Below are positions 33,934 through 40,994 of a stretch of DNA of 40,994 bases, piece after piece (position 1 is the stretch's first letter; every line of letters starts with the position of its first letter). The stretch is from Pseudomonas sp. GM48. Lineage in GTDB: Bacteria; Pseudomonadota; Gammaproteobacteria; Pseudomonadales; Pseudomonadaceae. A program made the translations under genes and the position numbers. The notes under the pieces were generated by a model. It made no database searches. It was not told the origin of the DNA and was given only the letters and a program-made list of their open reading frames with translations. The stretch covers positions 1 to 40,994 of the forward strand of contig NZ_AKJM01000062.1 in the NCBI RefSeq assembly GCF_000282335.1, given 5' to 3'.

Positions 33934-35802
33934 ATGGACAGTTACATCCGCTGGTTTCAACGCTTCATCTGGCTAGGCATTTTAATGAACATGGTGTTCG
34001 CAATCCCGGCGCTCTTTGCGCCGGCATTGCTGACCTCGATGCTCGGTATGCCGCCGCAACTCTCCGACCCGTGGCTGGAAAATGCCGGCATGCTGCTGGT
34101 GGGGATCAGCCTGTTCTACATGCCATCAGGCTTCAACGCACCGCGCTATGTCGTGCATTCGTGGTTGTGCGTGTTGTCGCGACTGGTCGCCGTGGCGTTC
34201 TGGATCTACCTGATCAACACCAGCAACCAGGCCCAGGTATTCGTGCCGATGCTGCTGGGCGATCTGAGCATGTTTCTGATCCTCGGGATTCTGCTGTACC
34301 TGGGCAGCGCTCCGGTCAATCGGCCCTGGGCGTTGCTTCGCGACGGCTGGCGCGAGTGGTGTGCAGCCTGGGCGCGACGCTGGCAGCAGCACAGCTTCAA
34401 GGTCGCCACGCTGATCGTGGTGCTGGCGCTGGGGTTCATCGGTTACCAGACCTGGTATCAGATGCTGCGGGTGGTGCCGGCCGAGCAATACGCTTCCGAC
34501 GAAGACCACTACAAGTACGCCGCCATTGGCCTCGGTATTGAGGCGCGGATCCCGTATTACCTGTTCGCCGTGCTGCCGCAAATGTGCCCGGAAAAATTGC
34601 CGAAGCCTGGCGGCTACGAAGTGTTCGGTTTCCTCTACGAAAACGGCAAGGATCTGCCGATCGGCATGGCCAAACGACAAATCGGCTACCCGACCGTGGA
34701 GCCCAACTGCGCGCTGTGCCATACCGGCTCCTACCGCGCCAATGCCAGCGACGTCGCCACTGCGGTGGCCAGTGCGCCGGCCAACACCCTGCAACTGCAA
34801 GCCTTCCAGTGGTTCGCCTACGATTGCGCCAGCGACCCGAAATTCACCACCGATGCGGTGATGGCGGCGATCAACAGCAAGTTCCAGCTCGGATTTTTCG
34901 AGCGGTTGTACAACCGCTACCTGATCATCCCGATGGCCACGAGCGCGCTGATCAAGCAGAAACAGGCCTATGCCTGGCAACAATTGCGCGCACCGCAAGG
35001 GCCGGGTCGCACCGACACCTTCAACCCGACGAAAATGGTGGTATTCGGCTTCCCGGATGACTCGACCATCGGCACCGTCGACTTGCCACAAGTCTGGAAC
35101 CAGAAACCCCGGGAGTCGCTGTACCTGCACTGGGACGGCAACAACAACGACATCCACGAGCGCAACTATGCGGCGGCCATGGCTGTGGGCGCGACGCCGG
35201 AGTCGGTGCTGCCGGCCAGTTTCAACCGGGTGACCAACTGGCTGCTGGGCCACAAGGCACCGGCCTGGCCGTTCGCGCTGGATCAGGCCAAGGTCGCCCG
35301 GGGCAAGCCGGTCTGGGAAAACAACTGCGCCGGTTGCCATGATTTCGGCCGCACCGACACCGGTCAGGTCACCACCAACATTGATGAACTGGGTACCGAT
35401 CCCCATCGGCTGAATTCGTTCACCACTGGTCTGGTGACGGCCTTCCACGGCTTCAAGAAATCGCCGTTCGATTTTGGCGCCTACCGCAAGACCCAGAGCT
35501 ACAGCAACACGCCCACCGACGGCATCTGGTTACGCGCGCCGTACTTGCACAACGGTTCGGTGCCGACACTGTGGGATTTGCTGCAACCACCGCAACTACG
35601 GCCGCAGGTGTTCTTCACTGGCTCCGACATTTACGACCAGGACAAGGTTGGTTTCGTCACCAGTGGCGAGCAAGTGAAAGCCTCGGCGGACTTCAAATAC
35701 GACACTCGTCTGGAGGGCAACCACAACGGTGGCCATCTATACGGCACGCAACTGTCGGAACTCGATAAGCGGGCGCTCATTGAGTTCATGAAAACCCTGT
35801 GA
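33934..35802 (+). CDS. Membrane-anchored diheme cytochrome c
   Basis: The 622 residues start with about four hydrophobic segments (residues 8-130) and a further one near 150-165 (VATLIVVLALGFIGYQTW), then a large soluble domain. Two c-type heme motifs are present: CALCH (Cys259, Cys262, His263) and CAGCH (Cys465, Cys468, His469). Segments such as APYLHNGSVPTLWDLL near the end recall the diheme peroxidase / MauG / RoxA superfamily, but I cannot place it in one of these with certainty. AGGAAAGGG precedes the ATG. It lies between the GMC fusion and the phosphatase gene, so it may carry electrons from the GMC flavin to the respiratory chain (inference). Confidence 0.85.
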   Translation: MDSYIRWFQRFIWLGILMNMVFAIPALFAPALLTSMLGMPPQLSDPWLENAGMLLVGISLFYMPSGFNAPRYVVHSWLCVLSRLVAVAFWIYLINTSNQAQVFVPMLLGDLSMFLILGILLYLGSAPVNRPWALLRDGWREWCAAWARRWQQHSFKVATLIVVLALGFIGYQTWYQMLRVVPAEQYASDEDHYKYAAIGLGIEARIPYYLFAVLPQMCPEKLPKPGGYEVFGFLYENGKDLPIGMAKRQIGYPTVEPNCALCHTGSYRANASDVATAVASAPANTLQLQAFQWFAYDCASDPKFTTDAVMAAINSKFQLGFFERLYNRYLIIPMATSALIKQKQAYAWQQLRAPQGPGRTDTFNPTKMVVFGFPDDSTIGTVDLPQVWNQKPRESLYLHWDGNNNDIHERNYAAAMAVGATPESVLPASFNRVTNWLLGHKAPAWPFALDQAKVARGKPVWENNCAGCHDFGRTDTGQVTTNIDELGTDPHRLNSFTTGLVTAFHGFKKSPFDFGAYRKTQSYSNTPTDGIWLRAPYLHNGSVPTLWDLLQPPQLRPQVFFTGSDIYDQDKVGFVTSGEQVKASADFKYDTRLEGNHNGGHLYGTQLSELDKRALIEFMKTL

Positions 35803-35829
35803 ATCCACTACGGATGGAGGAGTGCCAAC

Positions 35830-37074
35830 ATGTCATTAGCTGCTCATTGGGAACATGAATACGACAAGGTCAAGGTGCGCCTGCACGGTTTGTTCGCACG
35901 GGTGGAAATAGCCTGGATGAAGCTCATCAGCGAGCTCGAGCCCGAGGAGTTCCAGGCGATCATCGCGCTGCTGCAACGGGGTCATGATCAGGCGCAGTAC
36001 GTGCTCAAGCACGGTGAGTTGCCGGACGATCAGCCGAGCGTGCCGTGGGAGTTGGCCCACGGCTTGTCGATCCTGCGCATCGGTAACGCCAGCCCGTTGC
36101 CGCAATCGGTGGATCAGCTGAAAACCCAGGTGCTGAAGGACGGCAGTCTGCTCGGTTGCCGCAAATGGGAACTACTCGATCTTTTATGGAGCGAGGCGCT
36201 GCTGAAGTGGATCGAAAACCTGCGCCATCACGCACCGTTCGCCACGAACCCGGCATTGGTGAAAATGGAACGCGACGTGACCCTGGCGATCGCCGGCGAC
36301 TGGGGCACCGGGCCATTCGACAGCCATGCCCCGGCGGTGGCGGTGGCCAATCAGATGCAACTGGCCCGGGCCAATTTCACCATTCACCTGGGGGATGTGT
36401 ACTACGCCGGCACCCGTTCCCAGGAGGACGCGGACATGGCCGGTTGGCCGATGGGCACGCAGGGTTCGTTCACGCTCAATTCCAACCACGAGATGTACAG
36501 CGGCGCCCACGGCTATTTCAAGGAACTGGCCGAGCGTTTTCCGGTGCAGCAGGGCACCAGTTACTTCGCGCTGTACAACGACGACTGGCTGGTGATCGGC
36601 CTCGACTCGGCGTATGCCTCGGACGCCATGAACCTGTACATGGATGGCACCCTGAACCAACCGCAGATCGACTGGATGAAAAGCCTGCCAAAGCGCAAGA
36701 AACTGATGGTGCTCAGTCATCATCAGGGCTTTGACATCTCAGGGCACAACAAGACCGCGCTGTATCAACCGGTGTGCGATGCACTGGGGCGCGAGCCGGA
36801 CTACTGGTATTGGGGCCATTTGCATAATGGCATCTGCTACGCGGCCCAGGGCGGGTTGCACGCACGTTGCGCCGGGCATGGGGCGATTCCCTATGGCAAT
36901 GCCAGTGAGCTGAACGGGCATTCGCGGGTGTTGTGGTCAGAAACGCAGAATGCGCGGGATCCGGCCTATCCGGATCGGGTATTGAACGGGTATGTGAAGG
37001 TGCGGCTGGTGGGGGAGAACATCGAAGAGACGTTTATTGGCGAGAATGGGACGGTGCGGTGGTCTTCAAGCTGA
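35830..37074 (+). CDS. Purple-acid-phosphatase-like metallophosphoesterase
   Basis: The 414 residues have an N-terminal helical region of about 140 residues without a recognised domain, then a calcineurin-type metallophosphoesterase domain. The metal-binding blocks are of the purple acid phosphatase type: AGDWGTG, HLGDVYYAGT, SNHEMYSG, LSHHQGF and WGHLHNG. The tyrosine in GDVYY is the usual iron ligand of that type. SNHE replaces the more common GNHE. GGAGGAG precedes the start and the gap after the cytochrome gene is 27 bp, so the two are probably co-transcribed. No signal peptide is seen, which is odd for a purple acid phosphatase. Substrate unknown. Confidence 0.85.
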   Translation: MSLAAHWEHEYDKVKVRLHGLFARVEIAWMKLISELEPEEFQAIIALLQRGHDQAQYVLKHGELPDDQPSVPWELAHGLSILRIGNASPLPQSVDQLKTQVLKDGSLLGCRKWELLDLLWSEALLKWIENLRHHAPFATNPALVKMERDVTLAIAGDWGTGPFDSHAPAVAVANQMQLARANFTIHLGDVYYAGTRSQEDADMAGWPMGTQGSFTLNSNHEMYSGAHGYFKELAERFPVQQGTSYFALYNDDWLVIGLDSAYASDAMNLYMDGTLNQPQIDWMKSLPKRKKLMVLSHHQGFDISGHNKTALYQPVCDALGREPDYWYWGHLHNGICYAAQGGLHARCAGHGAIPYGNASELNGHSRVLWSETQNARDPAYPDRVLNGYVKVRLVGENIEETFIGENGTVRWSSS

Positions 37075-37095
37075 TGGGGTGAATGTGAGGCCGTT

Positions 37096-37168
37096 TTCGC
37101 GAGCAAGCCCGCTCCCACAGGTTTTGTGAGCGACACAAATCATTGTGGGAGCGGGCTTGCTCGCGAAG
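37096..37168. repeat. REP doublet (REPIN)
   Basis: Inverted REP pair between the convergent phosphatase and gbcA genes. Confidence 0.9.
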
Positions 37169-37181
37169 CTTTTGATCTTGA

Positions 37182-38477
37182 TCAGCCGCTAACCGGAACC
37201 CCTTTGAGGTACGGCGCAGGCTCGGCCCCAAGATTGCTCAGCAGACGCTCGCTGTACCAGTCCACGAAGTTGACCACGCCAAACTCATAGGTCTTGGAGT
37301 ACGGGCCAGGCTGGTAGGCGGTGGAGTTGATGCCGCGCTGGTTCTCTTCGGCCAGGCGACGGTCCTGGTCGTTGGTGGCGTCCCAGACCTGGCGCATGCG
37401 CTCCACGTCGTAGTCCACGCCTTCGACCGCGTCCTTGTGCACGATCCACTTGGTGGTGACCATGGTTTCCTGGGCGCTGATCGGCCACACGGTGAACACA
37501 ATGATGTGGTCGCCCATGCAGTGGTTCCAGGAGTGCGGCAGGTGCAGGATGCGCATCGAGCCCAGGTCCGGGTTCTTGATGCGGCCCATCAGTTTGGCGC
37601 AGCCCTGTTTGCCGTCCATGGTCATCGATACGGTGCCCTTGAGCAGCGGCATGCGCACGATGCGGTTACGCAGGCCGAAGCTGGCGTGGGCGTAAGGAAT
37701 CTTCTCGGCTTCCCAGGCAGCGGCGGAGGCGGCGACGTGGTCCTTGAACGCCTGGTCGGCGCGCGGGTCGGTGACGTCGTCCCATTCCAGCAGGGTTTTC
37801 AGCAGTTCCGGGTGCGACGCGTTGCAGTGGTAGCACTCGCGGTTGTTTTCCAGCACAAGCTTCCAGTTGGCCTTTTCCATCAAGGTGGTTTGCACCGCCA
37901 CCTTGGTGTTTTCCATGTCGTACGGTTCCATGTAATGGTTGAGCGTCGACAGGAAGTCATCGATGGCCGGCGGGTTCTCCGCCAGGCTGATGAAGATGTA
38001 GCCGCCGGCGGTCTTCACGTTCACCGGTTTGAGGCCGTACTGATTCATGTCGAAGTCGGCGCCCATTTCGGTGCCGGCGAACAGCAGGCGACCGTCGAGT
38101 TCGTAGGTCCACTGGTGGTAGTGGCAAACCAGCTTGGCGACCTTGCCCTTGTCGCTGGTGCACAGGCGCGAGCCACGGTGGCGGCAGACGTTATGGAACG
38201 CGTGCACCACGCCTTCGGCACCACGGATGACGATGATCGGGTTCTTGCCGATCTGCAGGGTCAGGTAGTTGCCCTTGGTGGGGATCTCGCAGGTCATGCC
38301 GGCGATCAGCCACTCTTTCTGAAAGATTTCCTGCATGTCGATATCAAACAGGCGCTCGTCAGAGTAAAACGGCTGCGGCAGCGAGAACGTGCGCTCGCGC
38401 TCTTGCAGCATCTGGGCGGTGGCCTTGCGTGCGGGTTCCAGCGGATCGCCCAGGCTCAGGGTAGTAGTGACGTCCAT
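37182..38477 (-). CDS. gbcA: Glycine betaine demethylase, Rieske oxygenase component
   Basis: Removes one methyl group from glycine betaine, giving dimethylglycine and formaldehyde, with electrons from GbcB. The 431 residues have a Rieske 2Fe-2S site (Cys98-x-His100 and Cys118-x2-His121: NVCRHRGS, LVCHYHQW) and the mononuclear iron segment LENNRECYHCNASHPE (two histidines). It is divergent from gbcB, and the shared upstream region holds AraC-type repeats. The divergent gbcA/gbcB pair is the standard Pseudomonas arrangement. Related Rieske proteins act on stachydrine and carnitine, but the partner gene and region favour betaine. Confidence 0.94.
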   Translation of the reverse strand: MDVTTTLSLGDPLEPARKATAQMLQERERTFSLPQPFYSDERLFDIDMQEIFQKEWLIAGMTCEIPTKGNYLTLQIGKNPIIVIRGAEGVVHAFHNVCRHRGSRLCTSDKGKVAKLVCHYHQWTYELDGRLLFAGTEMGADFDMNQYGLKPVNVKTAGGYIFISLAENPPAIDDFLSTLNHYMEPYDMENTKVAVQTTLMEKANWKLVLENNRECYHCNASHPELLKTLLEWDDVTDPRADQAFKDHVAASAAAWEAEKIPYAHASFGLRNRIVRMPLLKGTVSMTMDGKQGCAKLMGRIKNPDLGSMRILHLPHSWNHCMGDHIIVFTVWPISAQETMVTTKWIVHKDAVEGVDYDVERMRQVWDATNDQDRRLAEENQRGINSTAYQPGPYSKTYEFGVVNFVDWYSERLLSNLGAEPAPYLKGVPVSG

Positions 38478-38620
38478 CGTTTAATCCTCAAGGCCATTCT
38501 GTGTGGCCGGCGAAAGTGGCTAATCAGGTGTGCTGTTCAGGGTGCTACGCAAGGTGTAAAGGTTATGTCTTGGTATGGGGCGAGTGTGGGGCCGGCGCCG
38601 GCCAGAACCTTATCCATGGG

Positions 38621-38700
38621 CGACATGGTGCAATCTGTTCCCGACGCGCAAGCCCCGGCAGTTGGGGGCTGGTCGCGATAAGCATGTCAATGTCGCAGAT
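38621..38700. promoter_or_regulatory. Candidate GbdR operators between gbcA and gbcB
   Basis: CGACATGGTGC (38621) and CGACGCGCAAGC (38642) start 21 bp apart; read on the minus strand the first gives ATGTCG. Further right, GTCGCGATA (38672) and GTCGCAGATA (38692) start 20 bp apart, with ATGTCGC in the second. One pair would serve gbcA and the other gbcB. The matches are short, and the assignment to GbdR is inferred from pathway logic. The remainder of this 295-bp gap shows only a GGCCGGCGCCGGCC palindrome (38590-38603). Confidence 0.4.
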
Positions 38701-38772
38701 AGGTAAATGGGTGGTTCGCGCTATACGCAGAATCGCCAACATGAAGGCCGACAGTCGGCCGTGGAGATCAGC

Positions 38773-39873
38773 ATGTCCAATAACTTCCTGAACCCGGTAA
38801 CCACCCAGACCTGGGCCAATGGTCGACACATCGTCCGTTGCGTCAAAGTCATCCAGGAAACCTGGGATGTGCGCACCTTTTGCTTCATGGCCGATCAGCC
38901 GATCATGTTCTTCTTCAAGCCGGGGCAGTTTGTCACCCTGGAGCTGGAGATTGAAGGCCAGCCGATCATGCGTTCGTACACCATTTCCAGTTCGCCTTCG
39001 GTGCCTTACAGCTTTTCGGTGACGATCAAGCGGGTTCCGGGCGGCAAGGTCTCGAACTGGTTGCACGACACCCTGCATGAGGGCTACGAACTGGCAGTGC
39101 ACGGCCCGGTGGGGCTGTTCAACGCCATTGATTTCCCAAACCCGAAAGTGCTGTACCTCAGCGGCGGCGTGGGGATCACACCGTGCATGTCCATGGCACG
39201 CTGGTTCTTCGACACCAACGGCAACGTTGACATGGCGTTCATCCATAGCGCCCGCTCGCCCAAGGACATCATTTATCACCGCGAGCTGGAACATATGGCG
39301 GCGCGGATCGAAAACTTCAATCTGCACCTGATTTGCGAAAAACACGGTTTCGGTGAGCCGTGGGCCGGTTACCGTGGTTATCTGAACCACAAGATGCTCG
39401 AATTGATGGTTCCGGACTTCCTTGAGCGCGAAGTGTTCTGCTGCGGCCCGACGCCGTATATGAACGCGGTCAAGCGCCTGCTGGAAAACGCCGGCTTCAA
39501 TATGAAGCACTACCACGAGGAATCCTTTGGCGCCACGCCGCCAGAGGCGATCGCCGATGCCGTGGAGAATGCCGAACAGGCTGCCGAGGCACCGGAAATC
39601 GATGCGGCGGATTTGCACGAGGTGGAATTTACCGCCTCCGGCAAGAGCATCCGCGTGGCCCCGGGCGAAACCGTGCATGCGGCGGCGGCGAAGGTTGGCC
39701 TGATGATTCCCAAGGCGTGCGGCATGGGCATCTGCGGCACCTGCAAGGTGTTGAAGCTGGGCGGCGAAGTGGAGATGGAACACAACGGCGGGATCACCGA
39801 GGAAGACGAAGCCGAAGGGTTCATCCTGTCGTGCTGCAGCGTGCCGAAGGGCGACGTGCGCATCGAGTACTGA
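38773..39873 (+). CDS. gbcB: Glycine betaine demethylase, reductase component
   Basis: Passes electrons from NAD(P)H to GbcA. From the ATG at 38773 it is 366 residues (GGAG 6 nt upstream). The order is a flavin-binding ferredoxin-reductase domain (RSYTISSSP, about residues 67-75), an NAD(P)-binding domain (YLSGGVGITPCMSMARW and FCCGPTPYMNAV), and a C-terminal plant-type 2Fe-2S ferredoxin domain. In the last, the ligands are Cys316, Cys321, Cys324 and Cys354 or 355 (KACGMGICGTCKV ... LSCCSVPKG). A linker rich in Glu and Ala joins the reductase and ferredoxin parts. It is divergent from gbcA. Confidence 0.94.
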   Translation: MSNNFLNPVTTQTWANGRHIVRCVKVIQETWDVRTFCFMADQPIMFFFKPGQFVTLELEIEGQPIMRSYTISSSPSVPYSFSVTIKRVPGGKVSNWLHDTLHEGYELAVHGPVGLFNAIDFPNPKVLYLSGGVGITPCMSMARWFFDTNGNVDMAFIHSARSPKDIIYHRELEHMAARIENFNLHLICEKHGFGEPWAGYRGYLNHKMLELMVPDFLEREVFCCGPTPYMNAVKRLLENAGFNMKHYHEESFGATPPEAIADAVENAEQAAEAPEIDAADLHEVEFTASGKSIRVAPGETVHAAAAKVGLMIPKACGMGICGTCKVLKLGGEVEMEHNGGITEEDEAEGFILSCCSVPKGDVRIEY

Positions 39874-39889
39874 TTCACATCGTAAAACC

Positions 39890-39979
39890 TGTGGGAGCGG
39901 GCTTGCTCGCGAAGGCGGTGTGTCATTCAACATCAATGTTGACTGATCCGACGCCTTCGCGAGCAAGCCCGCTCCCACA
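39890..39979. repeat. REP doublet (REPIN)
   Basis: Inverted REP pair between the convergent ends of gbcB and the SDR gene. Confidence 0.9.
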
Positions 39980-39991
39980 ATGGTCGGTGTT

Positions 39992-40816
39992 TCAATCTAC
40001 AAACAAGTCAGGCATCAGTGCTGCATCGCTGTCGGGCGCGAACCGATAGTGCTCGAACTCGGTTACACCGTGTTCTCGCAGTATTTCCTCATCGATCAAC
40101 AACCGTCCGGTCAAGCTACGGTTTGCGCTGCTCAGAATCACATGCGCCGCATCGGCCATGATCGCAGGCGTGCGCGCATGCTTGAATGACTCGCGCGATC
40201 CCAACTGAAACTCGATGGCTGCAGTGGCAATCATGGTCTGTGGCCACAGCGAGTTGACGCTGATGCCGTAGTTCTTGAATTCCTCGCTCATGCCCAGGGT
40301 CAGCATGCTCATGCCGTACTTGGTGACGGTGTAGGGGCTGTATTGGGCGAACCATTTGGTGGCCAGGTTCAGCGGCGGGGAAAGATTGAGGATATGGCCG
40401 CCGGACTTCTTCAGATAGGGCAAAGCAGCTTGGCTGCACAGCAATACGGCACGGGTGTTGATCTGGTGCATCAGGTCAAAACGCTTGAGTTCGAGGTGTT
40501 GGACTCCGGTCAGCTTGATCGCCCCGGCGTTGTTGATCAGCGCATCGATACTGCCGAAATGTTCGTTGGCCCGGGCCAGCGCTTCACGTACGGCATCCTC
40601 TTCACGCACATCCACCTGCAAGGCCAGCGCCTTGCCGCCTGCGGCTTCCACTTCCCGGGCCACGCTGAAAATCGTCCCCGGCAGCTTGGGGTGGGGGTCG
40701 GCACTTTTGGCGGCGATCACTATGTTGGCCCCATCGCGTGCGGCCCGCAGCGCAATCTCGCGGCCGATGCCACGGCTGGCGCCGGTGATGAACAGGGTTT
40801 TGCCTTGCAATGACAT
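39992..40816 (-). CDS. Short-chain dehydrogenase/reductase (HSDL2-like)
   Basis: The 274 residues from the ATG at 40816 (AGGAG 7 nt upstream) form a classical-type SDR: cofactor motif TGASRGIG (about residues 11-18), NNAG, and the YTVTK form of the YxxxK catalytic motif. The fit of the sequence around SPPLNLATKWF, with a long insertion before the YxxxK, is typical of hydroxysteroid-dehydrogenase-like protein 2 relatives, which lack the usual Ser-Tyr spacing context. It appears to be a single gene, transcribed toward gbcB. Substrate unknown; involvement in betaine metabolism is not evident. An in-frame upstream ATG at 40861 lacks a ribosome site. Confidence 0.88.
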   Translation of the reverse strand: MSLQGKTLFITGASRGIGREIALRAARDGANIVIAAKSADPHPKLPGTIFSVAREVEAAGGKALALQVDVREEDAVREALARANEHFGSIDALINNAGAIKLTGVQHLELKRFDLMHQINTRAVLLCSQAALPYLKKSGGHILNLSPPLNLATKWFAQYSPYTVTKYGMSMLTLGMSEEFKNYGISVNSLWPQTMIATAAIEFQLGSRESFKHARTPAIMADAAHVILSSANRSLTGRLLIDEEILREHGVTEFEHYRFAPDSDAALMPDLFVD

Positions 40817-40916
40817 GCTGACGCTCCTGATTGTTGTTATGTGAGCGGGTCGGCTCGACAAACAATGTAGACGAAGTCTTCAGGTGCGAACGATGAGGGG
40901 CGACTGGATTGGCTTC

Positions 40917-40994
40917 TGTGGGAGCGGGCTTGCTCGCGAATACGGTGGGTCAGTTACCGCAGATGCTGAATGTACTACCGCTTTCGCGAGCAAG
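40917..40994. repeat. REP doublet cut by the window end
   Basis: GTGGGAGCGGGCTTGCTCGC followed, after about 46 bp, by the beginning of an inverted copy (CTTTCGCGAGCAAG) that runs off the right edge. Confidence 0.85.

Overview
The window is a GC-rich chromosomal segment of a fluorescent-group Pseudomonas. The evidence is the gene order, which matches the Pseudomonas choline / glycine betaine / carnitine catabolic region, and the many intergenic REP palindromes with the core GTGGGAGCGGGCTTGC that are typical of that group. No rRNA, tRNA, CRISPR array, transposase or prophage gene was seen.

Layout, left to right. (1) 26-4476: choline entry and oxidation, with betI-betB on the minus strand (betA is expected just off the left edge) and the divergent BCCT transporter betT; a perfect 20-bp palindrome lies between them. 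(2) 4693-7727: the choline/betaine ABC transporter cbcX-cbcW-cbcV on the minus strand. (3) 8165-11167: the L-serine dehydratase gene sdaB and the AraC-type activator gbdR. (4) 11334-18066: the carnitine block, with caiX-cdhC-cdhA-cdhB and a gamma-butyrobetaine dioxygenase on the minus strand, and the regulator cdhR divergent from caiX. (5) 18213-19092: two small genes, a DUF3010 protein and an LprI-like protein. (6) 19316-27174: a dipeptidase-like gene, a DUF5943/4VR-like gene, dgcA, dgcB and a dedicated ETF pair, for dimethylglycine demethylation. (7) 27323-37074: an accessory block with a GNAT enzyme, a retropepsin-like secreted protein, a ~1 kb gene-poor stretch of decayed 182-bp repeats carrying DnaA boxes, then a GMC oxidoreductase/hydrolase fusion, a membrane diheme cytochrome c and a purple-acid-phosphatase-like protein. 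(8) 37182-39873: divergent gbcA and gbcB, the glycine betaine demethylase. (9) 39992-40816: a short-chain dehydrogenase.

Pathway. Gamma-butyrobetaine is hydroxylated to carnitine. CdhA, CdhC and CdhB turn carnitine into glycine betaine, and BetA/BetB make the same product from choline. GbcAB demethylates betaine to dimethylglycine, and DgcAB with its ETF makes sarcosine. Sarcosine is expected to go to glycine and serine through genes outside the window, and SdaB converts serine to pyruvate. BetI, GbdR and CdhR are the three regulators.

The least explained parts are the DnaA-box repeat array (about 29.32-30.03 kb) and the GMC/cytochrome/phosphatase module beside it (30.29-37.07 kb). Other points of interest are an orphan terminator with a possible small RNA (about 11.67-11.85 kb), 21-bp-period direct repeats at the two substrate-binding-protein promoters, and several catabolic enzymes with altered motifs (DgcA, the dipeptidase, the ETF alpha subunit).
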